DNA from: Epiperipatus broadwayi
Taxonomy: Eukaryota > Onychophora > Udeonychophora > Euonychophora > Peripatidae
Reading direction: 5' to 3'
Assembly: GCA_028023455.1 (NCBI GenBank)
Contig: JAQFVV010000056.1
Coordinates: forward strand, 2,976,001 to 3,040,000
DNA: 64,000 nt
The notes under the pieces were generated by a model. It made no database searches. It saw nothing but the letters and a program-made list of their open reading frames with translations, and had not been told where the DNA came from. Of the stretch, positions 13,225 through 23,869 are shown one piece after another; within the stretch, counting starts at the first letter, position 1; each line of letters begins with the position of its first letter. Made by a program: the position numbers and the translations under genes.

Positions 13225-14705
13225 CTAGAAAACATATGGTAAGTTCATGGCCATTCATTAAATATATTCACTGATTTAAATTATATAAATTTTTATTTTA
13301 TAGTAAATATATTTCAAGTACTTGAACTTAGGTTTTTAAATTAATCTATTAGGTGAATTATTCAGATTTGCAATAGTAATGAATATACTACATAATAAAA
13401 TACTTCTAAGAAAAACATACATCAAATATCATTAAATATTTGCAGAATATTTAATTCCAATTTCATATTGGTGACCTCAGCTGTCTCCATAGCAATGCAT
13501 AGGTGAAAAAATCATTTGCAGGTTTTAAACATTTTGCAGATCTTATAAAATGATTAAAATATAGAAAAGTTATTAAATTTATTAAACATAATGCCATTTT
13601 GCAGGTATATTCATTTTATGAAGTGAAAAACTTTTAAATTCTTCATATTATATTTATTAATAGTTCTTTGTAAGTTAATTTTCATTATTACCCCCACTTG
13701 AAAAAAAAAATTTTCTTTTTTCTCTCTTTTAGAGGCAAAGCAAAAAGCTGTGTGTTTTTTTTCAACCAATAACAATATTTTTTTATTAAAGTATAAAACA
13801 AATAAATTATTTTTTATTAAAGTATAAATTATTAATTTATTATTCTTTTGTACATTTAAAATCATTGTTAAATATCTGAAATACACATATTTTCTATATT
13901 AATAAACAGTTTTTTTTTATCTTGAATTAGTCTATTCACATGGGTAAATAAATTTGAGAATAAAAAAATACTGTAAAGAAAATATCAAGAAAATTTTTAA
14001 TATTTTTTGTAAAGTCTTTCCAATAAAACAATTAAGTGTTCTGTGGCAATTTTAATTATAATACAGACATTCTGTTGGACTAGGAAATTGACAATGGTTT
14101 TAAAATCATGATAATGGTAACAATAATAATTTTTGAAATTTTCTAATGAAGCAAACTTTAAACAAAATATCTTAAACATTATAACAATAAAATATATTAC
14201 CATTCCACTGGCAGATGTAGACGCTTCAGTTCCTTTGGTGTTATCAGTTCAGATAATTGTGTCTAAATAATTTTAGTTTACCCTGTGATAATGAGATAGA
14301 AAATAATAAGTTTAAATAAAATTTCACTTTTTAAATTTCAGAAAAGTTTTAAATTTCAACTGCTGCAAACAAAAATAAAATTAAAATTAAGTGATGACCT
14401 TGATCAGGTGACAATCTTACCTATTTATACTATTGCTCATGTAACCATTTTACCACATTGTTTAATTACCTTTGAACCTACAACTTCTTCATTGATTAGT
14501 TTGAATCTTTGACCTATCTATCACCAGGGAAGGTTGCTAATCAAAAATTATTTAAATAATTTTTTAAATTTTACAATAAATCAATATTTGTCTAGACACT
14601 TTTAATTAATTGAAACACTTCCTGGTTGAATTCCAATAACTAGTTAAAAATTACAAAAGACCACAATAAAATAAAAATATTACATAATTAAAATTTATAT
14701 TATCT
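13225..14705. other. AT-rich non-coding stretch
   Basis: The open frames here (for example near 13611-13886 and 13997-14203) are Ile/Asn/Lys/Phe-rich and show no family features. I see nothing else. Confidence 0.5.
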
Positions 14706-15353
14706 TTAACCTTTTGAGGGCTAATTACTTTATTGGCCAAGTGAGATAAAAGTCTAAATTTTTAATTGGTCAACTCACAAACTCAGCGTCAAAATATATT
14801 CACCTTTTAATATTATATTCATTTTAGTTTTGTTTGTAAAAAGTATATTAATAATTTGTCAGATTATGAAAGTGAACGAAAGTTTTTTCAAAAATAAATT
14901 TCTATTTATATTTCTAAAAATATTTGATAGTGGCAAATCTAAAAACAAATGCTAGTAACCAACTAGAAAGTGTTGTGACGTCAGTGATTTTTTCTTTCTC
15001 AGTTTTACATTCCCAAAAAATAAATCATTTTTACTAAAATCTTATATATTTTTCTATAATAATTTTATTTTTAGCATATTTTATCAAAATAATTTATAAT
15101 ATGTCAAAAAATATTTTTAAAATGGTCTAAAACATTCGTTTATCACTTTCGAAATGAAAGAAAAGAAATCATAATGGTTCAAGTTATTGACAAGTGAATT
15201 CTTTTGTCCTCAATAGTGGAGAGCCGATCAAAGCTTAGAATAGACTGCCTCCACCATTTGTTAAACTTTATGTCAGTTTTATTGATTTTTTACTTGTAAA
15301 ATAATTCAAGAGAGGGCAGCATCTTACGGAACTTTTTATAACCTTTCAAATGA
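14706..15353 (+). mobile_element. 650-bp non-autonomous repeat, copy 2 (piggyBac-like end)
   Basis: Second copy of the repeat at 8488-9149. It starts TTAACCTTTTGAGGGC, closer to a piggyBac-type terminus than copy 1, and keeps the 3' GAGAGGGCAGCATCTTAC block. Internal small indels and substitutions show that both copies are old. No coding potential is shared. Confidence 0.55.
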
Positions 15354-15840
15354 CGGTAAAATTTTTAACATAGCGTTAAAAATGACAGAATTTCAACAAT
15401 TTGAAACAGCTTCGAGTCATCTCATAAAATTCATGGAAAAGATTAATAAACAAATATTACAAACAATTTCATACCTTTAGTTATCAGTCTTTAAATTTAG
15501 ACAAATCTCAGAATAGATTTCAAAAATATTTTTAAGAATATTTGAACCAAATAATATTAAACAAGTATAATATTTATTCATTCATACACTACTCATTTAT
15601 TGATTACTTTAAAATTCTGTTTTAATTACTAACTTTAATAAACTCTTTTTCTAATTAAATTAGTTTGAAATATTTAACTAAAATATTGTTTTACAGGCAA
15701 AGTTACTTAAATATTATAGCTTTAATTTAAACACTAGCAAATCAAAATACAGGTTTGAACTTTGTTTCTTAACTTTTAAAATTAATATAAGCTCTTTAAA
15801 ACATTTTGACAATCAAACAAACTAAATTAGCATTATTAAC

Positions 15841-15930
15841 TTAAAATTACATTGTTTATCATGACATTACTAGCTATTTTAAAATTTAAAATTACATTGT
15901 TTATCATGACATTATTAGCTATTTTAAAAT
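15841..15930 (+). repeat. 45-bp tandem duplication
   Basis: Two head-to-tail 45-bp units (15841-15885 and 15886-15930) differ at one base. The near identity indicates a recent local duplication. Unique AT-rich DNA lies on either side. Confidence 0.9.
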
Positions 15931-16224
15931 TTAAAGACTTTTAACATCTTAAACATTTACTTAAGTTAAAACTTTTATTATTTAAGCTGTGTAAAATTAT
16001 TTTACAGCTGTATAACAAATGTAATACTGATATAGCAGTTCTAACATGTAAAATTATAGCATTATAAAGAATTGGAAATAGTTTATTAATAACAAAATTA
16101 AGCTAAATAATTTTTTTTTAAAGTTGTCTTGGCACAAAATTTATCTTAACATTTAGATTCTGCCAAAGCTAAAGATTATAATATATATGTATGTCTCTGT
16201 GTGTGTCTGTGTGTGTATAAAAAT

Positions 16225-16370
16225 GTTTCAAGCAATAATACCTATGATCTGGATTCAAATTCAAATGTGAATTTTTTTTTTTTTTTTTGCATTCTAATCA
16301 AAGTTTAAGACTTTTTTCAGATAGACAGATCAACTAATCATTCAGTATTAGTTGGTAAATGGGTATATAA
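16225..16370 (+). repeat. SINE-like fragment related to 1118-1290
   Basis: It contains a TGATCTGGATTCAAATTC B-box-like block, a long T-run, and then TTTTTCAGAT and AATCATTCAGTATT blocks in the same order as at 1118-1290. It sits just before the hAT insertion at 16420 and may be cut by it. Confidence 0.35.
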
Positions 16371-16419
16371 TTATTTAAAGATTTTATTTTTCCTCTTTAT
16401 GCGGCTGTTGAATGTTTCC

Positions 16420-19400
16420 CAGTGCCAGATTTACATAAATAAGCTATATCTTAAGGCATCACAATTTGCAGGGGCTACAAAAAATTCCTATTTTTTTACA
16501 AATGCAATTTTATTTTAACATATTTAAACATTTTGTCCCCCAGAAATTTTTTAATTTTATTAATGCTTAATATAAGGCTATAACCTTAGTACAGGTGCAT
16601 GTATTAAGGTTATAGCCTTATTTAAGTATTATGTGCTGAAATTGCATTTAATAAGAATTAATATTTACAATTTTAAATTAATTTTATTAATATTATATTA
16701 AATTATCTCAGGCTTTTATTTATTCTAACTTGTTGTAGCCTATTTAAATTGAATAAAATAATCATTTGATATATGTCAACTTCCACCTTTTATTAACTTG
16801 CGTCATTTCAGTCTCTCAGTGTAGGCTATAAGTTAAATATATATTACATATCTCTTGTCATTACCTGTTAAGGGCAAAATATCGATATTAAAATGATAAT
16901 TTTTCCCCTTTTTTACACACATTTTAAATGCAAGGGTGGTGAGCAGATAACCTATTATTCTATGTTATCTATACTATATAATCTTTTATTTTCTGGCATT
17001 TATTTTTGCTATTCTGTTTCCAGTCATACAATGAAGTGAACCTTTGAAATTGAATACCAGAAAAGAAAAAAATAGCAGCTTGAAAATGAACTCAAAAGAT
17101 TGCCAAAACCTAACAAATATTTCACCTCAGAATGGAAAGATAATCCACAAACCTAAGGAGATCAACAAAGTCCAAAACAACAACAGACTATTGATTCTGA
17201 TACTGAAGTCCAGAATCTGGAATTTTAGTTAATGGGGATATTAAAACTGATGCCAGTGTGAGTGTAGGCTTTTGCAAAATCAACATCTACAATTGAAACA
17301 ATACAATTCATGAAACTCAGAGACATTGGTCAATAGGGTGTCCTCACAGAGAATGAACTCTTATACTGGATCTTAAAAGGTTCATCAGAGTATTGGCACT
17401 GGAATGATCCATTTGAAAACTCTAAGCATTTATTCAAAAATCAGGTTACATATTGTTCAAAAGATCTTTTTCAGAACAGAAATGTTAATGATGAAGCAAA
17501 TGATTGAGAATGGCTTGTGTACTCTTCAACAACTGGTCATGCTTATTGCTTTGTCTTCAAACTGTTTTCAACATCAACTGTAGCACTAGCTTCTGATGGA
17601 TTTTCTGACTGGTAAAACCCCACAGTCATTCAAAGTCATGAAAACTCTGAAGATCATAGAAGAGCTTTGCTTACATACTTGACAAGAAAGCGTGGTTCGA
17701 CCTTAGACTCAGGACTAGCAAAACAAATAAAAGAAACAGCTTTACTGGGAAAATGTGCTTAAGAGTATTGATGCAGTAATATGCACATTAGCAGAATGTA
17801 GACTGGATTTTAGGGGGACAATGAAACTTTTGAATCACCAAATAATGGCAGCTACCTTGGTTTGAAAGAATTGATTGCTAAGTTTGAACCATTTCTTTCC
17901 AACCACATAAAACACTAAGGAGACAAAGGATCTGGGTCACCTTCATATTTATCAATGACAGCATGTGATGAACTTATGCAGCTTATAACTAATAAAGCAA
18001 GATAATCAATTTTAGGTGATCTGAGAAAAGCAGGTTACTTCAGTTTGTCTGTAGACTCTATGCCCAGATCTTTCCCATGTGGATCATCTAACTGTTATAA
18101 TAAGATATGTATTACCTGATGATGGTTTACCTGTTGAATGCTTTCTAACTTTTCTAGAGTTGGAAAATCATATTGGTGAAGGTATGGTGGGTATGGTAGT
18201 GGATTATCTAAGTAAGGACTGCAAAGTTGATTTTAGTAAATGCTGAGGACAGTCATATGATAGTGCAACAAATATGGTGATAAATACAATGGAATGCAAC
18301 AAAAAATCCTTGAGTTAAACAAGTATGCTATATATATTCCATGTGCTGGACATCCATTAAATCTTGTCAGCCATGCTGCTGTAGATTGCTGTTTAAATGC
18401 AGTAAACTTCTTTACTGTTATTCAAGAGATATACAATTTCTTTTCATCTTCTACAAAGATATGGTCTGTGGTGTTATCTTCCTTGAAAATAGATTCAGCT
18501 ACCAGATTACTAAAGAGACAATCTGACACTATATGGTAAATATATGTAAAAGCAGTGTCTGCCATATATATGAAGCCAATTATAGATGCTCTAAGGCACA
18601 TTTATGCTAATGAGAATGAAAAAGGAGCTACAAGACTACAAGCTAATAAATAGTATTCTGGAAAAAATGAAGGAACTAGAGTTTGTTTTTATGCTACATT
18701 TATGGAATCATTTGCTGGGAGAAATTTCATAAAACCATTCTGGCTTTCCATGATCCAAAGATTGCACTTACCACATGAGCACATCACTTTCTCATTATGT
18801 TAAAAATATTTGAGAAAATTTTAATGAATTGAAGAAGAAGCTAAATCTAGTTTGCCTGATGTAGAGTATTAATTCTACAGAAAAAAGAAAGGGAGTGAGA
18901 AAAAACAAGCCAATGGAGCTGCACATGATGCTAATGAGAAGCTTTCTCCAAGAGACAAATTTCAAGTGAAATTATTCTTTCATATCATAGACAGCCTTGA
19001 GGCAAATTTAATAAGAAAGCAACAGTCTATAATAATGTTGCAAATAAATTTCCATTTTTAATTGATTTAAAAGCTTCAGAGGGACAGCTATGTAAAGCAG
19101 TAGATAACTGAATGAAAGAGTATCCACACAATGTTCATATTAACATCACAAGTGAACTGAGGCACTTCCATGATTATGTCAAGTAGAATTATTCTGAAAA
19201 AAAAAAACAATTTAACACAAAGATCTATATCAAATCATCTTTCAAGACAAGATTTAGTTGGTTTTACTTAATGTTGAAGCAATATTAGGATTATTACTGT
19301 GTCTAATGGTAACAAATTATTTTCACAGCTGAACAAAACAAAAAAAATGATCTGAAAAAAACTATGTCTCAAGAAAAATTGTCTGCACTTAGCATCATGA

Positions 19401-19722
19401 GTATAGAAAGTGACATATTACACAGCACATCTTTTGATGACATAATCAATGATTTTGCATTTGAGAAATCAAGAAAAAAAAGTTTTAAGCTGGAACCTAA
19501 AGCCTTTTAGAGGATTATACAATATAATTTCTGTGATTTTGCATACACATTCTTTATTATTTCTTTTAATAAAAATTAAACAACAATATATTTCCCTTAT
19601 CCATATATTTAAAAAGAGTGTATGTTTTAAAGTTTTTCTGAAATTAGCTGGTGTAATTTAAAATAGTGGAGGCCTCAGTCTTTATATACCTTAGCGCTTC
19701 ATCAAGTCTAAATATGACCCTG
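16420..19722 (+). mobile_element. hAT DNA transposon, ZMYM1-like lineage, defective
   Basis: The left end CAGTGCCAGATTTA and the reverse complement of the right end CAGGGTCATATTTA are imperfect terminal inverted repeats with the CAG start usual for hAT elements. The flanking octamers ATGTTTCC (16412-16419) and ATATTTCT (19723-19730) agree at 6 of 8 positions. Both differences are transitions, consistent with a decayed 8-bp target duplication. The interior encodes a broken transposase (17040-19500). Near the left end, 16572-16588 and 16605-16621 form a perfect 17-bp hairpin around a 16-nt loop. The element is 3.3 kb, a usual autonomous hAT size, but it cannot now make a functional transposase. 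Confidence 0.85.
17040..19500 (+). pseudogene. hAT transposase pseudogene (ZMYM1/TTF-type-like)
   Basis: The ancestral protein binds the element's ends and moves it by cut-and-paste. The visible order is: an N-terminal basic segment ending LPKPNKYF; a TTF-type zinc-finger-like block around 17370-17580 with W/F and Cys residues; a catalytic-domain region around 17930-18540 including a clear frame with CAGHPLNLVSHAAVDCC and FFSSSTKIW, the hallmark of ZMYM1-like hATs; and a C-terminal dimerisation segment (LSALSIMSIESDIL, then FDDIINDFA) just before 19500. Many stops and frameshifts interrupt it, the first within ten codons of the N-terminal start. The best intact frame is 18294-18539. Family assignment is from memory of conserved motifs. 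Confidence 0.85.
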
Positions 19723-19730
19723 ATATTTCT

Positions 19731-20884
19731 CATGTATAGGGTTATATAAATAATGTTTTATTATATATATATATACTCACTTTTACACACACATGTATAA
19801 AGAAATTTAATGCTTATTTTATTCATCATAAAAAATATTTTTATAGAATAAATTAAAACCTACAATGATTACAAGTGTTTTTGTCTTCTAAATTCTACAA
19901 GCCATATCTCATACTTGTCCCAAGAAAAGTATTTGTTTTATATAATTATTATTCCAAATTTGATTTTCTTTTATTATAAGCATTATTGATAATAGGTATT
20001 AAAATATTTGTATAAAAAAATTAAAAAATATACCCATAATATCGCAAAAATGGAGAAATAAAATTACTTTGTTTAAAATAGCTTCTACATGAAATCAGTT
20101 TTTGTTTTTTTTTACAATCAGTTACTATAATGAAATAAATATGCTTTTTATTATTGTTAATAAGTATTATAATGTTTTTTTCTAAAAAAGTAATAAAAAG
20201 TAGCAATAACTTTTAAAAAAACCAAAGTAAACTTATTTCTGTTTAGATACCAATAAATCTAAAAAAGGAGGTATACAATTTACACTGCACTAGATAAATT
20301 CAAAATAATTTGATTTTTGTAAAATAGAGACATATCTATGAAGGTACTGAGATGGAAACTTGTTCAATTTAAGAATGAATGTGAAAATAGAGATTTGAAA
20401 ATTTATACTAATCTCACATATAAGTTGTAACTAATGTAGATTATTATTATGTTGGATATTCTAAGAATAAAAAATTACAGAGTTTTTTAAAAAAAAGTGG
20501 ATGAAAAAGTAATTATATAAAAATTAAAGATAATAAATTTAAAAATTTTAAGTTGAGAAACTTCTCTCACTCCTATTTTGCTTAACATTTAATAAAACTG
20601 AAATTAGCATTAAAAATAAGTTTCTCTATATAACTTTAAATGATGATATATCAATGCTTGCAGATAGATAAAAAAGAAGAGCTGAACCAAATAATCCAAA
20701 TTTAATTTACAAAAGCTTTGGAGTTAAAATAAATGAGTCTATGTATAGAAAAAATAATTAATTACGAAAATATTTAACCAGAAAGCTATAAAACAGATAT
20801 TAAAAAGCAATAAATAATTGAAAAAAAAAATTGAAACCGCTAAAACAAGCCTTTAACAAAACTAGGATATACTATGGTCTATCT
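19731..20884. other. AT-rich non-coding stretch
   Basis: Nothing recognised. The open frame at 20021-20206 (minus) is low-complexity. Confidence 0.5.
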
Positions 20885-20919
20885 AAATTTGATTTAAGAA
20901 TTTTGTTCTCATGTGTCAT

Positions 20920-20992
20920 AGCATCAGCCGGAAAGCGAACCCGCGACAACCGCTTGTAAAGCAGCTGGCGCTGACCTCTCGACCACCAATAC
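20920..20992 (-). tRNA. tRNA-like retro-insertion with target-site duplication
   Basis: Read on the minus strand this is exactly 73 nt. A 7-bp acceptor stem (GTATTGG with CTGATGC, all pairs allowing G-U) encloses an A box TGGTCGAGAGG matching the Pol III consensus at every position, an anticodon-like hairpin with loop TTTACAA, and a B-box-like GGTTCGCTTTC. The D and T stems pair poorly, so it is not a convincing working tRNA. GTCAT before and ATGAC after (past one T) lengthen the acceptor stem by 5 bp. The insertion is flanked by a 22-bp near-perfect direct repeat (20885-20906 and 20998-21019), the mark of target-primed integration. A relative is at 35960-36046. Confidence 0.6.
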
Positions 20993-21019
20993 ATGACAAA
21001 TTTGATCTAAGAATTTTTT

Positions 21020-22755
21020 TGTTTAAATGTTGGCTATACCTACAGCGATTAAACAAAACAAAGATAAAAAATTGGAAGCTTCAGAGCTGTGAGTTTCAGT
21101 TAAGAATAGAGGAAATTAGGATATTTGATTTAATCTTAACAATTATATATTTTATAATGAATTTTACTCTTAGAGTTAACCCAAAACAACGACAAAAGTT
21201 TTTCACAACTAAAAAAATAAATAATAGACTGCTAATGATGATCTGATCAGTTTTTTTATTGCCTAATCTTAATAAATTTTACCAAGACACATTTTGGAAT
21301 AATAAAACTTGTGTTCTTGTAGACCGTAGTAAAGCAAAGCAAAAAAAAAAAAAAACATTAGTTTAACTTGAGAACACACACACACGCACACACAATCAGT
21401 TTAATTACCATCATTACGTTTGCATTGTTCACTCATCTTTTTAATCTTAACTTTTAAGCATAAGTTACTTCTTTGACTTTCTTAGTTTTCCCATAATCCT
21501 TCTCTAACGCTTATCTAAATATGCGACCAATTTTTTTTCTTTTACGTTCTAAATAATTAATTAAAATACTGACTTATTTTTATATTTTAATTAATACTTG
21601 AGTTCCGACTTTTAGTGCAATTTCTTTAATAATGCATAAAAATAATTTAATAGCTCTATTTAAAATCTATAAAATGGGAAATTATATAATCTCTTTCAAA
21701 TGAAAAAAAAGTTTTTAATTCAAGCAATTTTAATTTAAATCTTTTTTTTTGATTGAAGCAGGAGGTGGAAAGAGAGGGAGAGAGGGGGGGGGGGCTCAAA
21801 TCTAATGATTTAACTGTTTTCTTCTTCATAGCCATTAACAAATTCTCAAGCTGAACTAACTTTTTTTTCTTAATGTTTTAGGTATTTTAAATAGTAGAGA
21901 AATCAGAACCATAGCTTCGTACTGTTTGTTGACATTGATCCATCGATTCATCAGCATAAATGTTACGGTCGTTAATCCCGTTACACTTGGGTCGCCTATC
22001 AGTGCAACAAAAGTGCAGTTGCCTGAAAATTACAAATTTTCGCTGGGCCCAGCGTGAAATTTTAATGTTGAATGTGAGTGTAACATTCTTTCACCTCACA
22101 TTCTTCCATGAATATTAATGTCCATACAGCTAACTTATAAGGATCCGTGGTTTCGCTTGTCAAGTCTTGAATGAAAAATATCTTCTTTAATTGCACCTAA
22201 TGCTCGATTAAAGAGGATAAAGAACTCAAGGAAGAAGAAAGATTTGTCACCATTTTGAAAGCGAATAAAAAAATTTTTAAGTCAAAACTTTTTGAAATTT
22301 ATTGAAAGATGAATTAAAAGAGATCAAGCAAATACTTAAGGAATATCACAGCTCTGCTCTAACCAGAAGAGAAATGAACGGAAAGATTTCAGAAATAATA
22401 AATGCTAATTCGCTTGAAGAGAAAACTCGATCTTAATTATTTTCTAATTGGTTAATATTTGTTTTTAAATCATTTTATTTAATTCTTGATCAAAAATGTT
22501 ATTAAATTAAACAGATTTTAAATAATTATATATATACAACAAATTCAAAAAGATGATCTATTTCATTAAAACTTTTAAAGTCTTACTGAGAGAGAAAGAA
22601 ATAGATACGAAGAACGCGAAAAAGTGATGATTTGAAAGCAAAAAAAAAAAGTAAAGACCATGTAATATATGTCTGTTTGTTAATCAAGAATTTTGAAAAT
22701 ATTTTTTCTCCTTTCTTAACCCAAAGGCTAATTGGTCACCATGTTTTTCCGGGCA
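21020..22755. other. non-coding stretch with polypurine run and a slightly GC-richer patch
   Basis: There is a G-run inside a GA-rich tract at about 21770-21795 and a CA-rich tract near 21376-21396. At 21900-22270 the base composition is more balanced with several CpGs, but no frame or family could be assigned. The rest is AT-rich. Confidence 0.45.
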
Positions 22756-22791
22756 AGGTTTATAATCATTCCATTAAATGATTATAAACCT
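22756..22791. repeat. 15-bp perfect hairpin
   Basis: AGGTTTATAATCATT and its exact reverse complement are separated by 6 nt. Flanking GGC and GCC extend the pairing imperfectly. It is possibly a MITE core or protein-binding palindrome; the function is unknown. Confidence 0.7.
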
Positions 22792-22977
22792 GGCCATAAA
22801 GAAATTGTTTTCCAAAATGTAATAATATATTAAATTCATTTCAACTATAATATTTCAAGCATGATTTGTTAATTGTCTTTATTTACAAGTAAATATTTAC
22901 CCAGCGAACATATCATAATGATCATTTTAATCTAGAATTTATTTAAAACTTAAAACCAGACAATTAAAACAGGTAAA

Positions 22978-23335
22978 GAAGTAGGGGGAGATACATGTTG
23001 GGAGTAACAAGAAGAGATTAAAAATGCAATATATGGGTAAGAGAACAAACAGGTGTAACTGACCTCATTGAAAAAATAAAAAAACTGAAGTGAAATTGGG
23101 CTGGGCATATTGCTAGAAAAGACGATAATAGATGGACAATTAAAATCTTAAACTGCATTCCAAGAGATTGTAAAAGACCCAGAAAGAGACCACATGTGAG
23201 ATGGATGGATGAAATAAGAAAGTGTGCAGAGGTGATGTGGAGAAGAAAAGCTAAAGATCAGAGAAAATGGATTGAACTTGAAGATACCTTCATCCTGCAG
23301 TGGATTGATAATGGTTGATGATGATGATAATAACT
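22978..23335 (+). mobile_element. LINE 3' fragment with (GAT)n tail, copy 1
   Basis: The decayed frame reads as the C-terminal end of a non-LTR retrotransposon protein: KLKWNWAGHIA (one stop), RKDDNRWTIKILN, PRDCKRPRKRPHVRWMDEIR, then KAKDQRKWIELEDTFILQW, followed by a stop and a TGATGATGATGATAATAA tail. This ending is typical of arthropod LINEs annotated as endonuclease-reverse transcriptase, which I place near the RTE/Jockey groups with limited certainty. The 5' part, including the endonuclease and most of the RT, is absent, as expected from incomplete reverse transcription. Antisense frames here are shadows. Confidence 0.8.
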
Positions 23336-23869
23336 TTAAAAAAATCATTATTAATACTATGACATTATTTAAGTAGCATTGTATATATACCAGGAATGGT
23401 AAACATTTTAAAACCCAGCACCAATTTTTTCACTTATGAGTTCACATGCCCCCAAACAATATTTGCATTATTATTTAAATTCTATATAAAATACAGCATC
23501 TTTAGAAAAATAATATTTAACCATTTTTCATAATATAGTAATATAATATATAAAAAAAATTCTATAGCACACTCAGTGATGATATCCCAAATTTCCAAGA
23601 ACCAGTTCTCTAAAGGCAGGTTGTATTTAAGAACCTATTCTGTTTATTTTTCTTCTTTCTAAGCATGAAAGCAAATCACTTCTTGGTTTCATATCTAAAA
23701 AAATTTGGTGACTTCTCAGAAATTTTGCATGATCCCTCTCCCCTTCCCCATACACAAAAAAGTGCAACAGTGCACATGTGCACTATGATGTACTTTACAA
23801 TCTCACTTATGGGATTAAAAAGAATTAAATCATTTTTATAATTGGAAAAAAACTTGGCAAGATATTTCT

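Noticed and set aside
20911-21246. 111-codon plus-strand frame
   Set aside because: It runs antisense through the tRNA-like insertion into unrelated AT-rich DNA.
23148-23348. Antisense frame over the LINE fragment
   Set aside because: Shadow of the plus-strand LINE coding region.
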